A stretch of 64,000 nt of DNA from Ewingella allii. Lineage in GTDB: Bacteria > Pseudomonadota > Gammaproteobacteria > Enterobacterales > Enterobacteriaceae. The stretch covers positions 1-64,000 of the forward strand of contig NZ_JAWUDN010000010.1 of assembly GCF_044430645.1 (NCBI RefSeq), given 5' to 3'. The notes below the pieces were generated by a model. It made no database searches, was not told the origin of the DNA, and was given only the letters and a program-made list of their open reading frames with translations. Position 1 is the stretch's first letter; each line of letters starts with the position of its first letter. Positions 35,840 through 45,319 of this stretch are shown here, in pieces. The position numbers and the translations under genes were made by a program.

Positions 35840-36937
35840 TTAAACCGCCCTGAAGGCGATTTCTGTCGGGATAGCATCCCCTCGCCAATAGAGCTGAGCA
35901 GCGATGCGCGCAGCTAACTGACGATACATTAAGGTAAATTCGCTCTGGGGGTTGGAGACCACCGTCGGCTCGCCGCGATCCAAGTCTTCGCGCAGTGAAA
36001 TGTGCAGCGGCATTTGGGCCAAGAGTTCGCAGCGATATTTCTCTGCCAGCTTTTCTGCACCACCGGTGCCGAAAATGGGCTCATGATGCCCGCACTGGCT
36101 ACAAATGTGCATGCTCATGTTTTCGATAATGCCCAGCACCGGCACTTTCACTTTCTCGAACATCACAATGCCTTTCATGGCGTCGAGCAGCGCGATGTCC
36201 TGCGGCGTGGTCACCACCACGGCGCCCGTTACAGGGATATTCTGCGACAGGGTCAGCTGGATGTCGCCAGTACCCGGCGGCAGGTCAATCACCAGATAAT
36301 CCAAATCCGGCCACAGGGTATCTTGCAACATCTGCATCAGCGCTTTGCTGGCCATCGGGCCGCGCCATACCATGGCATTGTCATCCGTCACCAGATAACC
36401 AATGGAATTAGTCGCCAGCCCGTGAGCCATGATCGGTGCCATATGCACGCCGTCAGGCGAGGTTGGGCGTTCGGACTCGGTACCCAGCATGTTAGGCACC
36501 GACGGACCATAAATATCCGCATCGAGGATGCCCACTTTGCCGCCTTCGGCCGCCAGCGCCAGCGCGACGTTTACCGCCGTGGTGGATTTCCCCACCCCGC
36601 CCTTGCCGGAGCTGACAGCAATAATGTTACGCACACCTTTGATGCCCGGCTGATCGTTGGCGCGGCGCAGCGTGGCGACGTCATGACGCAGCCGCCATTC
36701 AATCGCTTTCGCCCCGGTCACGCGCAGCAGTTCAGCGCTGGTTTGCTCTTTCAGCGCATCAAAGCCGCTCTGCCAGACGAAAGGCAGAGTTAAATCGAGA
36801 TGCAGCACGCCGTCCATCAACGCGCAGTGGTGCACGGCTTTGATCGACACTAAATCTTTTTGCAGGGTGGAATGAGTAAAAGTGGACAGTACGCTGGCCA
36901 CCAGGGCGCGTAGCCCCTCGGGGGATTGAGATGTCAT
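35840..36937 (-). CDS. mrp: Iron-sulfur cluster carrier ATPase Mrp/ApbC
   Basis: Mrp (ApbC) is a cytoplasmic P-loop NTPase of the ParA/MinD class that binds and transfers Fe-S clusters. The N-terminal part is a MIP18/DUF59-type domain (about 1-90). The ATPase domain has the deviant Walker A GKGGVGKS (residues 111-118), ILDADIYGPS, DLPPGTGDIQL and the CSQC cluster-binding CxxC motif. I start at the ATG at 36937, which has AAGGAG 5 bp upstream and gives 365 residues (E. coli 369). Further in-frame ATGs up to 36988 lack this signal. It is divergent from metG, as in E. coli. Confidence 0.95.
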   Translation of the reverse strand: MTSQSPEGLRALVASVLSTFTHSTLQKDLVSIKAVHHCALMDGVLHLDLTLPFVWQSGFDALKEQTSAELLRVTGAKAIEWRLRHDVATLRRANDQPGIKGVRNIIAVSSGKGGVGKSTTAVNVALALAAEGGKVGILDADIYGPSVPNMLGTESERPTSPDGVHMAPIMAHGLATNSIGYLVTDDNAMVWRGPMASKALMQMLQDTLWPDLDYLVIDLPPGTGDIQLTLSQNIPVTGAVVVTTPQDIALLDAMKGIVMFEKVKVPVLGIIENMSMHICSQCGHHEPIFGTGGAEKLAEKYRCELLAQMPLHISLREDLDRGEPTVVSNPQSEFTLMYRQLAARIAAQLYWRGDAIPTEIAFRAV

Positions 36938-37122
36938 CCCGGCTCCTTGAAGCATGTTATTAAACGACATTGATATTTTACGTAGCATATACTCAAAACC
37001 CGCTGAATTCAGTAACCGCGCGAGGCTCTTGTCGATCAGGGTGTACGGCTTGTTTACGCAGGGAGGCCGTTTCGGTTAACATCAATACCCCTGATTTCAA
37101 CTAAAGAAAGCAAGCTCTTACT

Positions 37123-39156
37123 ATGGCTCAAGTCGCGAAAAAAATTTTGGTAACCTGTGCACTTCCGTACGCCAACGGATCTATTCACCTCGGACACATG
37201 CTCGAGCACATCCAGGCTGACGTCTGGGTCCGTTACCAGCGAATGCGCGGCCACGAAGTTCACTTCATTTGTGCTGACGATGCGCACGGTACGCCGATCA
37301 TGCTGAAAGCTCAGCAGCTCGGAATTGAACCGGAGCAGATGATCGCCGAAATGAGCCAGGAGCATCAAAAAGATTTCGCAGGCTTCGGTATCAGCTATGA
37401 CAACTACCACTCGACGCACAGCGACGAGAACCGCGTGTTGTCCGAGCTTATCTATGGTCGCCTGAAAGAAAACGGCTTCATCAAGAATCGCACCATTTCC
37501 CAACTGTACGACCCGGAAAAAGGCATGTTCCTGCCGGACCGTTTCGTTAAAGGCACCTGTCCGAAGTGTAAATCTCCGGACCAGTATGGCGATAACTGCG
37601 AAGTCTGTGGCGCTACCTACAGCCCGACAGAGCTTATCGAGCCAAAATCCGTGGTCTCCGGCGCGACGCCAGAACTGCGTGATTCCGAGCACTTCTTCTT
37701 CGACCTGCCTGAATTCAGCGCCATGCTGCAAGCCTGGACCCGCTCCGGCGCGCTGCAAGAGCAAGTGGCGAACAAGATGCAAGAGTGGTTCGAGTCTGGC
37801 CTGCAACAGTGGGACATCAGCCGCGACGCCCCTTACTTCGGCTTTGAAATCCCTAATGCGCCGGGCAAATACTTCTACGTCTGGCTGGACGCGCCAATTG
37901 GCTACATGGGTTCCTTCAAAAACCTGTGCGATCGTCGCCCAGACCTGAGCTTCGACGAGTTTTGGAAAAAAGATTCCACCACCGAGCTGTACCACTTCAT
38001 CGGTAAAGATATCGTTTATTTCCACAGCCTGTTCTGGCCAGCCATGCTGGAAGGCAGTGATTTCCGCAAGCCAACCAACCTGTTCGTTCACGGCTACGTC
38101 ACGGTCAATGGCGCGAAGATGTCTAAGTCTCGCGGCACCTTTATTAAGGCCGGCACTTATCTGAACCATCTGGACGCCGACTGCCTGCGTTATTACTACG
38201 CGGCCAAACTCTCTTCGCGTATCGACGATATCGACCTGAATCTGGAAGATTTCGTGCAGCGCGTAAATGCTGACATCGTCAACAAAGTGGTCAATCTGGC
38301 TTCTCGCAACGCGGGCTTCATTAATAAGCGTTTCGACGGCGTTCTCTCTGACAAACTGGCTGATGAAGCGCTGTACAAAACCTTCGTTGATGCCGCCGAA
38401 AGCATTGCCGAAGCTTACGCCAGCCGTGAGTCAAGCCGCGCCATTCGCGAAATTATGGCCCTCGCCGACTTGGCAAACCGCTATGTTGACGAGCAGGCGC
38501 CTTGGGTTGTGGCGAAGCAAGAAGGCCGCGATGCCGACCTGCAATCGATCTGCTCCATGGGTATCAACCTGTTCCGCGTGCTGATGACTTATCTAAAACC
38601 AGTACTGCCATCGCTGACTGAACGCGCTGAGGCCTTCCTCAATGCTGAACTGACCTGGGACGGCATCGCTCAGCCGCTGCTGTCACACAAAGTCAGCCCG
38701 TTCAAAGCCCTGTTCAATCGTATTGAGCTGGATAAAGTGAGCGCCATGGTGGATGCCTCGAAAGAAGATATCGCCGCAGAGAAATCCAAAACCGTCACCG
38801 GCCCGCTGGCTGACGCGCCGATTCAAGAAACCATCACTTTTGATGATTTCGCGAAAGTGGATATGCGTATTGCGCTGATTAAAAGTGCTGATTTCGTAGA
38901 AGGCTCTGACAAGCTGCTGCGCCTGCAGTTAGATTTGGGCGGCGAATCGCGCCAGATTTTCTCTGGCATTCGCTCCGCTTACCCAGATCCAAAGCTGTTG
39001 GAAGGCCGTTTGACCATCATGGTCGCCAACCTTGCCCCGCGCAAAATGCGTTTCGGCGTGTCCGAAGGCATGGTGATGGCGGCAGGCCCTGGCGGCAAAG
39101 AGATCTTCCTGCTCAGCCCTGACTCTGGCGCACAGCCGGGCATGCAGGTGAAATAA
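37123..39156 (+). CDS. metG: Methionyl-tRNA synthetase
   Basis: MetG charges tRNA-Met and initiator tRNA. The 677-residue protein (E. coli 677) shows the class I signature PYANGSIHLGH (HIGH motif), a zinc knuckle (CPKCKSPDQYGDNCEVCG) and the KMSKSRG loop. The anticodon-binding alpha-helical domain follows. The C-terminal EMAP/Trbp111-like tRNA-binding dimerisation domain runs from about residue 574 (FAKVDMRIALIKSADFVEGSDKLL). It is monocistronic and ended by the hairpin at 39184-39215. A long minus-strand ORF across its 5' half is a coding shadow. Confidence 0.98.
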   Translation: MAQVAKKILVTCALPYANGSIHLGHMLEHIQADVWVRYQRMRGHEVHFICADDAHGTPIMLKAQQLGIEPEQMIAEMSQEHQKDFAGFGISYDNYHSTHSDENRVLSELIYGRLKENGFIKNRTISQLYDPEKGMFLPDRFVKGTCPKCKSPDQYGDNCEVCGATYSPTELIEPKSVVSGATPELRDSEHFFFDLPEFSAMLQAWTRSGALQEQVANKMQEWFESGLQQWDISRDAPYFGFEIPNAPGKYFYVWLDAPIGYMGSFKNLCDRRPDLSFDEFWKKDSTTELYHFIGKDIVYFHSLFWPAMLEGSDFRKPTNLFVHGYVTVNGAKMSKSRGTFIKAGTYLNHLDADCLRYYYAAKLSSRIDDIDLNLEDFVQRVNADIVNKVVNLASRNAGFINKRFDGVLSDKLADEALYKTFVDAAESIAEAYASRESSRAIREIMALADLANRYVDEQAPWVVAKQEGRDADLQSICSMGINLFRVLMTYLKPVLPSLTERAEAFLNAELTWDGIAQPLLSHKVSPFKALFNRIELDKVSAMVDASKEDIAAEKSKTVTGPLADAPIQETITFDDFAKVDMRIALIKSADFVEGSDKLLRLQLDLGGESRQIFSGIRSAYPDPKLLEGRLTIMVANLAPRKMRFGVSEGMVMAAGPGGKEIFLLSPDSGAQPGMQVK

Positions 39157-39183
39157 ACCCGTCTGGGTTTTGGGCAAATACCT

Positions 39184-39215
39184 AACCGGTGAGGAGCGAT
39201 CCTCACCGGTTTTTT
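39184..39215 (+). terminator. Intrinsic terminator of metG
   Basis: A 12-bp perfect stem (39184-39195 with 39200-39211) and a GCGA loop are followed by T residues to 39215. It lies 27 bp after the metG stop. Confidence 0.92.
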
Positions 39216-39315
39216 ATGGGTGGCGTTCTATTCTGCTCCTTCTCATTTCAGAGAAGAAGGCTGGATGAGGAGTGGTTTAATTCAAAGCTCAATGCGGCAA
39301 ATCTCACCCCTATTC

Positions 39316-39588
39316 TCACTTCGGCCATGTCGGCCATACCCTCCCGTGCTCTTTCTCAATATCCGCCTTACTTAAACCAATGTCTTTCAACTGGCAATCT
39401 GTCAGCCCGTTCAGAATGTTTCGCTGAATGCGTTTCTCATTCCACATCATCACAAACTGTACTGTTCTGGCCATCCAGCTATCGGCTCTGGCGGGAGCCT
39501 CGTCGATGGCTTTGCTGACTACCGGACCCGCGCCCACGGCGCAATCAGACTCACAGTATTGGCGTTCTTTATTCACGTTTTTCATCAT
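39316..39588 (-). CDS. DUF1127 (YjiS-like) small protein
   Basis: The 90-residue protein has a variable N terminus and a C-terminal DUF1127 motif. It reads RIQRNILNGLTDCQLKDIGLS followed by KADIEKEHGRVWP, which matches the family's Arg-rich helix and D-I-G-L pattern. Family members are small cytoplasmic proteins; some have been tied to phosphate or stress responses and RNA binding in other bacteria, but no role is known here. The ATG at 39588 lies 5 bp after AGGGG; GTG at 39591 and ATG at 39585 are alternatives. It is monocistronic and divergent from the MocR-type regulator. Confidence 0.75.
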   Translation of the reverse strand: MMKNVNKERQYCESDCAVGAGPVVSKAIDEAPARADSWMARTVQFVMMWNEKRIQRNILNGLTDCQLKDIGLSKADIEKEHGRVWPTWPK

Positions 39589-39754
39589 CACATCCCCTAT
39601 TTACCCTGTCGCCATAGAATGCAATGAGCGCGAAATACATTACAGATTCAGATAATCGATATTTAAACCATACAGCAGTGGAATGAATGACAGTTTATGG
39701 GCTAGATTAAACACATCTGTACTGGTTTTATTTTCAACAAGTGGGGAATAAAAA

Positions 39755-41173
39755 GTGAATCGCTATGAAAATCTCGCCAATGTGCTGAGCGAACGCATCG
39801 AGCAAGGCCTGTATCCTGCGGGGGAGCGCCTGCCTTCGGTGCGTATCCTGAGCAGTGAACATGGCGTGAGCATCAGTACGGTTCAGCAGGCGTATCGCAT
39901 GCTGGAAGAGAAACTGCTGGTCGAGGCGCGGCCGAAATCAGGCTATTTCGTCACCTCCGCCCGGCCACTGGCGGCACTGCCCGCCGTCTGTCGCCCGACC
40001 CAGCGCCCGGTGGATATCAGCCAGTGGGATCAGGTGCTCGAACAGATAACCCAGCTGGATAAGCCCGACTTTATCCAGCTGGGGCGCGGCTCGCCGGATG
40101 TCACCGCCCCGACTCTGCGCCCCCTGAACCGAGCGATGTCCCGCGCCGGACAGCATGAAAACCTGCTGGCGCTGAAATACGACACTATTTATGGCGCGCT
40201 GGAGTTACGTGAGCAAATCGCCCGCTTGATGATTGATAGCGGCAGCCACATGGACGCCAGCAATATTCTGATCACCACCGGCTGCCACGAGGCCCTCTCC
40301 ATTGCGATTCGCTCAGTTTGCGACGTCGGCGATATCGTGGCGGTTGACTCTCCGAGCTTCCACGGCGCGATGCAGACTCTCAAAGGCTACGGCATGAAGG
40401 CGCTGGAGATCCCCACTGACCCGGTGACCGGCATCAGTATTGAAGCATTGGAAATGGCCCTTGAGCAGTGGCCGATTAAAGCCATTCAGCTCACGCCAAA
40501 CTGTAATAACCCGCTGGGTTACAACATGCCCGACGAGCGGAAAAAGGCGCTGCTACGGCTGGCACAGTGCTATGACATCGCCATTATTGAAGATGACGTG
40601 TATGGCGATTTGGCCTATCAATATCCCCGCCCGGCGACCATCACCTCTTTTGATGAAGATGGACGCGTGTTGCTGTGCAGCTCCTTCTCCAAAACCCTGG
40701 CACCCGGCCTGCGCGTCGGCTGGCTGGCTCCGGGGCGTTACCACAATCGTGCCTTACATATGAAGTTTATCAGCACCGGCGCGACCTCCACCCTGCCGCA
40801 AATCGCCCTGACCGACTTCATCAAACAGGGGCATTACCTGCAACACCTGCGCAGAATGCGCAATCAGTACCAGCGTAACCTCTGCACCATGACCTGCTGG
40901 GTGAGTAAATACTTCCCGTGCGGCGTGGGAGTCAGTCGTCCGCAGGGGGGCTTTATGCTGTGGATTGAACTCGATGAGCGCCTCGACGCTCAGCGGCTCA
41001 ATCGCCTGCTGGAAGCCCACAAAGTGCAAATTGCGATCGGGTCGATATTTTCTGCATCAGGCAAGTATCGCAACTGCCTGCGAATCAACTATGCTCAGCC
41101 ACTAACCGAGGCTTATGAGCAGGCCATGCAGCACATTGGGCAGACCATTACTGAAATGATGGCAGAACTTTGA
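39755..41173 (+). CDS. MocR-type GntR/aminotransferase-fold transcriptional regulator (YdcR-like)
   Basis: The 472-residue protein has an N-terminal GntR winged helix-turn-helix (about 1-70: ERIEQGLYPAGERLPSVRIL, SISTVQQAYRMLEEKLL). This is joined to a fold-type I aminotransferase domain (about 95-465) that keeps the PLP lysine in SSFSKTLAPGLRVGW, the AspxxTyr stretch IIEDDVYGDL and LTPNCNNPLGYNMP. It resembles E. coli YdcR (468 residues). MocR regulators sense PLP or an amino compound. The target is unknown; it could act on adjacent genes. The start is GTG, with GGGGA upstream. A LysR-type gene follows 30 bp downstream, possibly co-transcribed. Confidence 0.88.
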   Translation: MNRYENLANVLSERIEQGLYPAGERLPSVRILSSEHGVSISTVQQAYRMLEEKLLVEARPKSGYFVTSARPLAALPAVCRPTQRPVDISQWDQVLEQITQLDKPDFIQLGRGSPDVTAPTLRPLNRAMSRAGQHENLLALKYDTIYGALELREQIARLMIDSGSHMDASNILITTGCHEALSIAIRSVCDVGDIVAVDSPSFHGAMQTLKGYGMKALEIPTDPVTGISIEALEMALEQWPIKAIQLTPNCNNPLGYNMPDERKKALLRLAQCYDIAIIEDDVYGDLAYQYPRPATITSFDEDGRVLLCSSFSKTLAPGLRVGWLAPGRYHNRALHMKFISTGATSTLPQIALTDFIKQGHYLQHLRRMRNQYQRNLCTMTCWVSKYFPCGVGVSRPQGGFMLWIELDERLDAQRLNRLLEAHKVQIAIGSIFSASGKYRNCLRINYAQPLTEAYEQAMQHIGQTITEMMAEL

Positions 41174-41203
41174 TTCTGCCTCTCTACTGGAGAGAATAAA
41201 GAC

Positions 41204-42097
41204 GTGCAGATTGAACCTTTACCACCCCTAAACACCTTGGTGGCTTTTGAATGTGTTGCACGTTATTGCAGTTTTTCACGCGCGGCGGATGAGTTAAATC
41301 TGACGCAAAGCGCCATCAGTCGGCAAATCTTGCAGTTAGAAGAGATGCTGGGCTGCAAGCTGTTTCAGCGTAGCCAGCGCAAGGTGACGTTGACGCCTCG
41401 CGGGGAGATTTACGCCGAGCAGGTGCGAAAGCTGTTGGGTGATATTTCACAATCCACCGCCGAAGTGATGGGCTGGAGCGGCCTGCCGCAGGTGACGCTG
41501 GCCTGCACCAGCGCGATGGGCAGCCTTTGGCTCTCATCGCGCCTTTCGGCTCTGCGCGGATTGATGCCGGATTTGCAGATCCGCATGAAGATTTCGGACA
41601 GCTTCTCTGATCTTAAATCTTCAGAGTTTGATCTGGCGATTTTCTACCTGCGCACCCCGCCCGCGGGCTATCACGCCGTGCCGCTGTTCGACGAAGTCTG
41701 TTATCCGATGTGCTCACCTGTGTTTTTACGCCAGCTTCCCGCCGACCCCGACGCCGCCGAATTACTCAATCACACGCTGTTAATTCAAGACGATCCCCAG
41801 CGCGAATGGACCGGCTGGCGCGACTGGTTTACCTCGCAGGACGTGCACCATTTCGCCCCAAGGCAGACGTGGCGAGCCAACAACTACCCGTTTCTGGTGC
41901 AAGCCGCCGTGCTCGGCGACGGAATTTTGCTCGGTTGGGAAGGCTTAGTGCAGGATTATGTCGATAACGGACAGCTGGTCCATGCCCATCCGGGCAAGCT
42001 GGCCGCTGACGGCAAATGTTATATTTTGACGCCGCAAGACAGGTATTTGAGGCCCGTCATTCGACGGGTGATCGAATGGCTTTTGCAAAGCCAGTGA
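41204..42097 (+). CDS. LysR-family transcriptional regulator (GcvA-like)
   Basis: The 297-residue protein has a LysR helix-turn-helix near the N terminus (LNTLVAFECVARYCSFSRAADELNLTQ in part; SAISRQILQLEEMLGCKLF). The start LPPLNTL and the overall form recall the GcvA group. The effector domain runs from about 90 to 297. The start is GTG with GGAGAG about 10 bp upstream. It lies 30 bp after the MocR-type gene on the same strand and 680 bp before the peptide ABC operon, so a role in controlling that operon is possible but unproven. Confidence 0.87.
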   Translation: MQIEPLPPLNTLVAFECVARYCSFSRAADELNLTQSAISRQILQLEEMLGCKLFQRSQRKVTLTPRGEIYAEQVRKLLGDISQSTAEVMGWSGLPQVTLACTSAMGSLWLSSRLSALRGLMPDLQIRMKISDSFSDLKSSEFDLAIFYLRTPPAGYHAVPLFDEVCYPMCSPVFLRQLPADPDAAELLNHTLLIQDDPQREWTGWRDWFTSQDVHHFAPRQTWRANNYPFLVQAAVLGDGILLGWEGLVQDYVDNGQLVHAHPGKLAADGKCYILTPQDRYLRPVIRRVIEWLLQSQ

Positions 42098-42172
42098 ATG
42101 GTTTTTCTAGTCAAAGCATTGAATTTAAAAACCAAAATTTTCATTAATTTTACCAAAATTCTTAACTGCGTT

Positions 42173-42448
42173 TTAAATCTCAATTTCTGGAATTTTATTC
42201 TTCTCTAAATAACGGCGTTTCCGCGCCGCTCGCATCCCAATTAAGGTAAACAACAACCAGCATGACTGGGAAATACAAGACGCCAAATTAAAATCATGGC
42301 TCAGGGAGTAGAGACCAAAGGTGCCGCCAATAATATTAAGCCAGGCATAAATATCAGCATCTACTGCTAGTTTGCGCATTTGAACCAGCGCATAAGCCAG
42401 CAGGTAGCAGAAGACGCCTATTAAGCCAATCAGGGTATGGAAGTCCAA
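42173..42448 (-). CDS. Small membrane protein, CBU_0592-like
   Basis: The 91-residue protein has three hydrophobic segments (LIGLIGVFCYLLAYALVQ; AWLNIIGGTFGLYSLS; SCISQSCWLLFTLIGM), with a basic linker MRKLAVDAD and an RAARKRR cluster before a charged C terminus. This matches the small CBU_0592-like membrane family as I remember it, whose function is unknown. It is monocistronic on the minus strand. The preceding sequence (TAACCG, no strong SD) makes the start less certain. Confidence 0.65.
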   Translation of the reverse strand: MDFHTLIGLIGVFCYLLAYALVQMRKLAVDADIYAWLNIIGGTFGLYSLSHDFNLASCISQSCWLLFTLIGMRAARKRRYLEKNKIPEIEI

Positions 42449-42776
42449 CGGTTATTTCCCTTCGCCGAATTCAGATACAGGCAAAATAAAACGTTTCAGG
42501 GTGTTCTGCCGCGCATTTTTCGCATACTCTCATGATAAATTCTCATGCAAATTCATCAGAGTGTTTTGATATAAATCACTAAGCAATAAATATAAATTAT
42601 TCCTTTTTTCACCTGCGCCTATCCCCTATGCCCTTCGCGTTGAATCAAGGCAGCATGCGAACAAACCCCGGTTAGCTTACCTGCGTAAGTGTTTCAGGCG
42701 AATGAACGCGGCCAACCTTGAGACAAGATGCAAGAGCCTGGAGATAACAGGTTTTCGCCACCCCGGAGATAATTAG
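42449..42776. promoter_or_regulatory. Upstream region of the peptide ABC operon
   Basis: These 328 bp separate the divergent small membrane protein gene and the binding-protein gene. The sequence holds a CRP/FNR-like site (42565-42580) and an AT-rich stretch around 42580-42610, as expected for promoters. No ORF was seen. Confidence 0.5.
42565..42580 (+). promoter_or_regulatory. CRP- or FNR-like binding site
   Basis: TTGAT-ATAA-ATCAC (42566-42579) matches the FNR consensus TTGAT-N4-ATCAA at nine of ten positions. The overlapping TTTGA-N6-TCACT matches CRP at eight of ten. It lies about 200 bp before the binding-protein start. Which factor, if either, binds cannot be decided from sequence. Confidence 0.35.
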
Positions 42777-44360
42777 ATGAAAGATAAAAATTCCGCTTTG
42801 ACGCAATTAATGCAGGATGCAAAACTCAGCCGCCGCGGTTTTATTACCAGCGCTGCTGCTGTGGGTATTACCACCGCCTATGGTCTTTCCCCCCTGTCTG
42901 CTTTTGCAGCCGAGCCGAAAAAAGGTGGCGTATTAAAATTGGGAATGTCAGGCGGTAACACCAGCGATTCTTTAGATCCCACATTATTCAGCGACTGGGT
43001 TCCGTTAAATCAGGCATATATGCTGATGAACGGCTTAGTCGAAATAGATGAAAATAACAAAGCCATTCCTGAACTCTTCGCCAGTTGGGAAGCCAAACCG
43101 GGTGCGACCGAATGGATTTTCACTCTGCAAGACGGCGTGACATTCCATAATGGCAAGAAACTCGATGCCGACGACATTATTTACTCCATCAATTTGCATC
43201 GCGGCGATAAGACCAAAAGCGCCATCAAAACTCAGCTCTCGCCAATCACCGGCTTGACCAAACAGGGCGACAACCAAATAGCTATCACGCTGGAGAGCGG
43301 CAACGCCGACCTGCCATACCTGCTGGCTGACTATCACTTGCTGGTGGTGCCGAACGGCTTTACCGACTGGTCACACCCGATTGGCACCGGCGGCTTTGTG
43401 TTTGACCAATACGAGCCGGGCGTGCGCTCGCTGTTTAAACGCAACCCGAACTACTGGAAGAAAGACCGCGCCTTTGTGGATGCCGTAGAAGTCATTGTCA
43501 TCAATGACCCAACCGCGCGCACCAACGCCTTGATTTCCGGGCAGGTTCACGCCATTAACCGCGTCGATTTCAAAACCGTCGATTTCCTCAAACGCAGCCC
43601 GGCGCTGAACATCGTGCGCTCCTCCGGCGGCCAGCACTTCACCTTCCTGATGGACTGTAGCGTCGCGCCGTTCAATAACAACGACGTGCGCATGGCGATT
43701 AAACACGGCATTGACCGGCAGAAGATCCTCGACACGGTGCTGCGCGGCTACGGTTCACTCGGCAACGACCACCCCATCCCGAAAACCGATCGCTTCTTCA
43801 ACCACAGCCTTGAGCAGCGTGTCTACGACCCTGATAAATCCGCCTTCTATCTGAAAAAGGCCGGGCTAACTGACCTCAAGCTAGAGCTATCCTCCTCCGA
43901 CGCCGCCTTTGCCGGTGCCCTCGACGCCGCTGCCCTGTTCCAAGGTGAAGCCCAGAAAAGCGGCATTCAGGTCAGCATCAAGCGCCAGCCCGCTGACAGC
44001 TACTGGGACGACGTGTGGATGAAAGCGCCATTCAGCATGGGCTACTGGGGTGGCCGCCCGACGGCGGACCAGATGTTCTCCACGGCGTACCAGTCCACGG
44101 CGAAATGGAACGACACCCATTGGAAAGATGAGAAGTTCGACGCCCTGCTGCTGCAAGCCCGCTCCCTGCTGGACGACGGCAAGCGCGCTGAAATCTATGG
44201 CGAATTGCAAAGCATTGTCCGCGACAACGGCGGCGCGATGATCCCTCTGTTTGGCGACTATCTTGACGCCGCCAACAAAAAAGTCGGCGGAATTAAACCG
44301 CATCCGATGTTCAACTTCATGGGTGGTCGTCTGGCCGAGCGCGTCTGGCTGGAGGCATGA
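42777..44360 (+). CDS. Peptide-type ABC transporter substrate-binding protein with Tat signal
   Basis: The 527-residue protein belongs to the SBP family 5 (DppA/OppA type): ADDIIYSINLHRGD, VDAVEVIVINDPTARTNALISGQV, NNDVRMAIKHGIDRQKILD. The N terminus is a twin-arginine signal: SRRGFI with Arg19-Arg20, a weakly hydrophobic segment to about residue 42 and an AFA-A cleavage site near residue 44. Tat export implies folding before export, unusual for this family, where Sec signals are the rule in E. coli. GGAG precedes the ATG. It is the first gene of the five-gene operon to 49835. The ligand is unknown; peptides, opines or ester/amide conjugates are possible. Confidence 0.92.
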   Translation: MKDKNSALTQLMQDAKLSRRGFITSAAAVGITTAYGLSPLSAFAAEPKKGGVLKLGMSGGNTSDSLDPTLFSDWVPLNQAYMLMNGLVEIDENNKAIPELFASWEAKPGATEWIFTLQDGVTFHNGKKLDADDIIYSINLHRGDKTKSAIKTQLSPITGLTKQGDNQIAITLESGNADLPYLLADYHLLVVPNGFTDWSHPIGTGGFVFDQYEPGVRSLFKRNPNYWKKDRAFVDAVEVIVINDPTARTNALISGQVHAINRVDFKTVDFLKRSPALNIVRSSGGQHFTFLMDCSVAPFNNNDVRMAIKHGIDRQKILDTVLRGYGSLGNDHPIPKTDRFFNHSLEQRVYDPDKSAFYLKKAGLTDLKLELSSSDAAFAGALDAAALFQGEAQKSGIQVSIKRQPADSYWDDVWMKAPFSMGYWGGRPTADQMFSTAYQSTAKWNDTHWKDEKFDALLLQARSLLDDGKRAEIYGELQSIVRDNGGAMIPLFGDYLDAANKKVGGIKPHPMFNFMGGRLAERVWLEA

Positions 44361-45307
44361 TGAAGAAGAAGATTTTACAACGCGTGCTGCTTGGGGTAGG
44401 CACGCTTTGGCTGGTTTCACTGCTGATTTTTGTGGGAACTGAAATGCTACCGGGGGATGTGGCAACCGCCATCCTTGGCCAGAGCGCCACGCCGGAAACC
44501 GTGGCGGCGCTGCGCCTGCAACTGGGGTTGGACGAGCCGGCCGTGCTGCGCTATCTGCACTGGCTGGTGGGCATTCTGCACGGCGATTTAGGTAACTCTT
44601 TGGCGAATGGCAGACCTATCGGCAACGAGCTGCTGCCGCGTCTGGGGAATACCCTATTTTTGGCCGGTTACGCGGCCATTATCGCCATCCCGCTGGCCGT
44701 CGGCTTGGGGATTGCGTCCGCCATTTGGCGCGGCTCAATCTTCGACCGACTGGCCAATACCCTGACGCTCATCAGCATTTCGGTGCCGGAGTTCTTCGTG
44801 GGCTACGTGCTGGTGATCGCCTTCGCCATTCGCCTGACGTGGTTCCCCAGCCTGGCGATGGTCGACCCTAGCTCCTCGTTCGTCGACCGACTCTACGTCT
44901 GCACCCTGCCGATGCTGACGCTGACGCTGGTGGTGCTGGCACACATGTTGCGCATGACCCGCGCCTCGGTGACGGCGGTGATGTCCAGCCCGTACATTGA
45001 GAGCGCGGTGCTGAAAGGCGTGTCGCGCTGGCGGATTGTGGTGTCCCACGCCCTGCCCAACGCCCTCGCGCCAATCATTAACGTCGTCGCCTTTAACCTT
45101 GCCTATCTGGTGGTGGGGGTGATTCTGGTGGAAGTGGTGTTTGTCTATCCGGGTATCGGCCAGTACATGGTTGACGCCGTGACCAAGCGCGACCTGCCGG
45201 TGGTTCAGGCCTGCGGCCTGCTGTTTGGCGGCACCTACATCTTCCTCAATACCACCGCTGATTTGCTGGCGATTTGGTGTAACCCACGTTTACGCCACGC
45301 GCGCTAA
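44357..45307 (+). CDS. Peptide-type ABC transporter permease (DppB-like)
   Basis: The 316-residue inner-membrane protein has six hydrophobic segments and the family features VGTEMLPGDVATAILG, EPAVLRYLHWLVGILHGDLGNS and the cytoplasmic EAA-like loop (ESAVLKGVSRWRIVVSHALPNAL). It pairs with the downstream DppC-like permease to form the channel. Its ATG overlaps the stop of the binding-protein gene by 4 bp, with GGAGGC directly upstream. C-terminal residues NPRLRHAR end just before a 12-bp gap. Confidence 0.94.
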   Translation: MMKKKILQRVLLGVGTLWLVSLLIFVGTEMLPGDVATAILGQSATPETVAALRLQLGLDEPAVLRYLHWLVGILHGDLGNSLANGRPIGNELLPRLGNTLFLAGYAAIIAIPLAVGLGIASAIWRGSIFDRLANTLTLISISVPEFFVGYVLVIAFAIRLTWFPSLAMVDPSSSFVDRLYVCTLPMLTLTLVVLAHMLRMTRASVTAVMSSPYIESAVLKGVSRWRIVVSHALPNALAPIINVVAFNLAYLVVGVILVEVVFVYPGIGQYMVDAVTKRDLPVVQACGLLFGGTYIFLNTTADLLAIWCNPRLRHAR

Positions 45308-45319
45308 GGCAGGAGCAAC

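Noticed and set aside
37054..38169. 371-codon minus-strand ORF opposite metG
   Set aside because: It is a codon-bias shadow of metG; the product has no family features and metG itself is certain.
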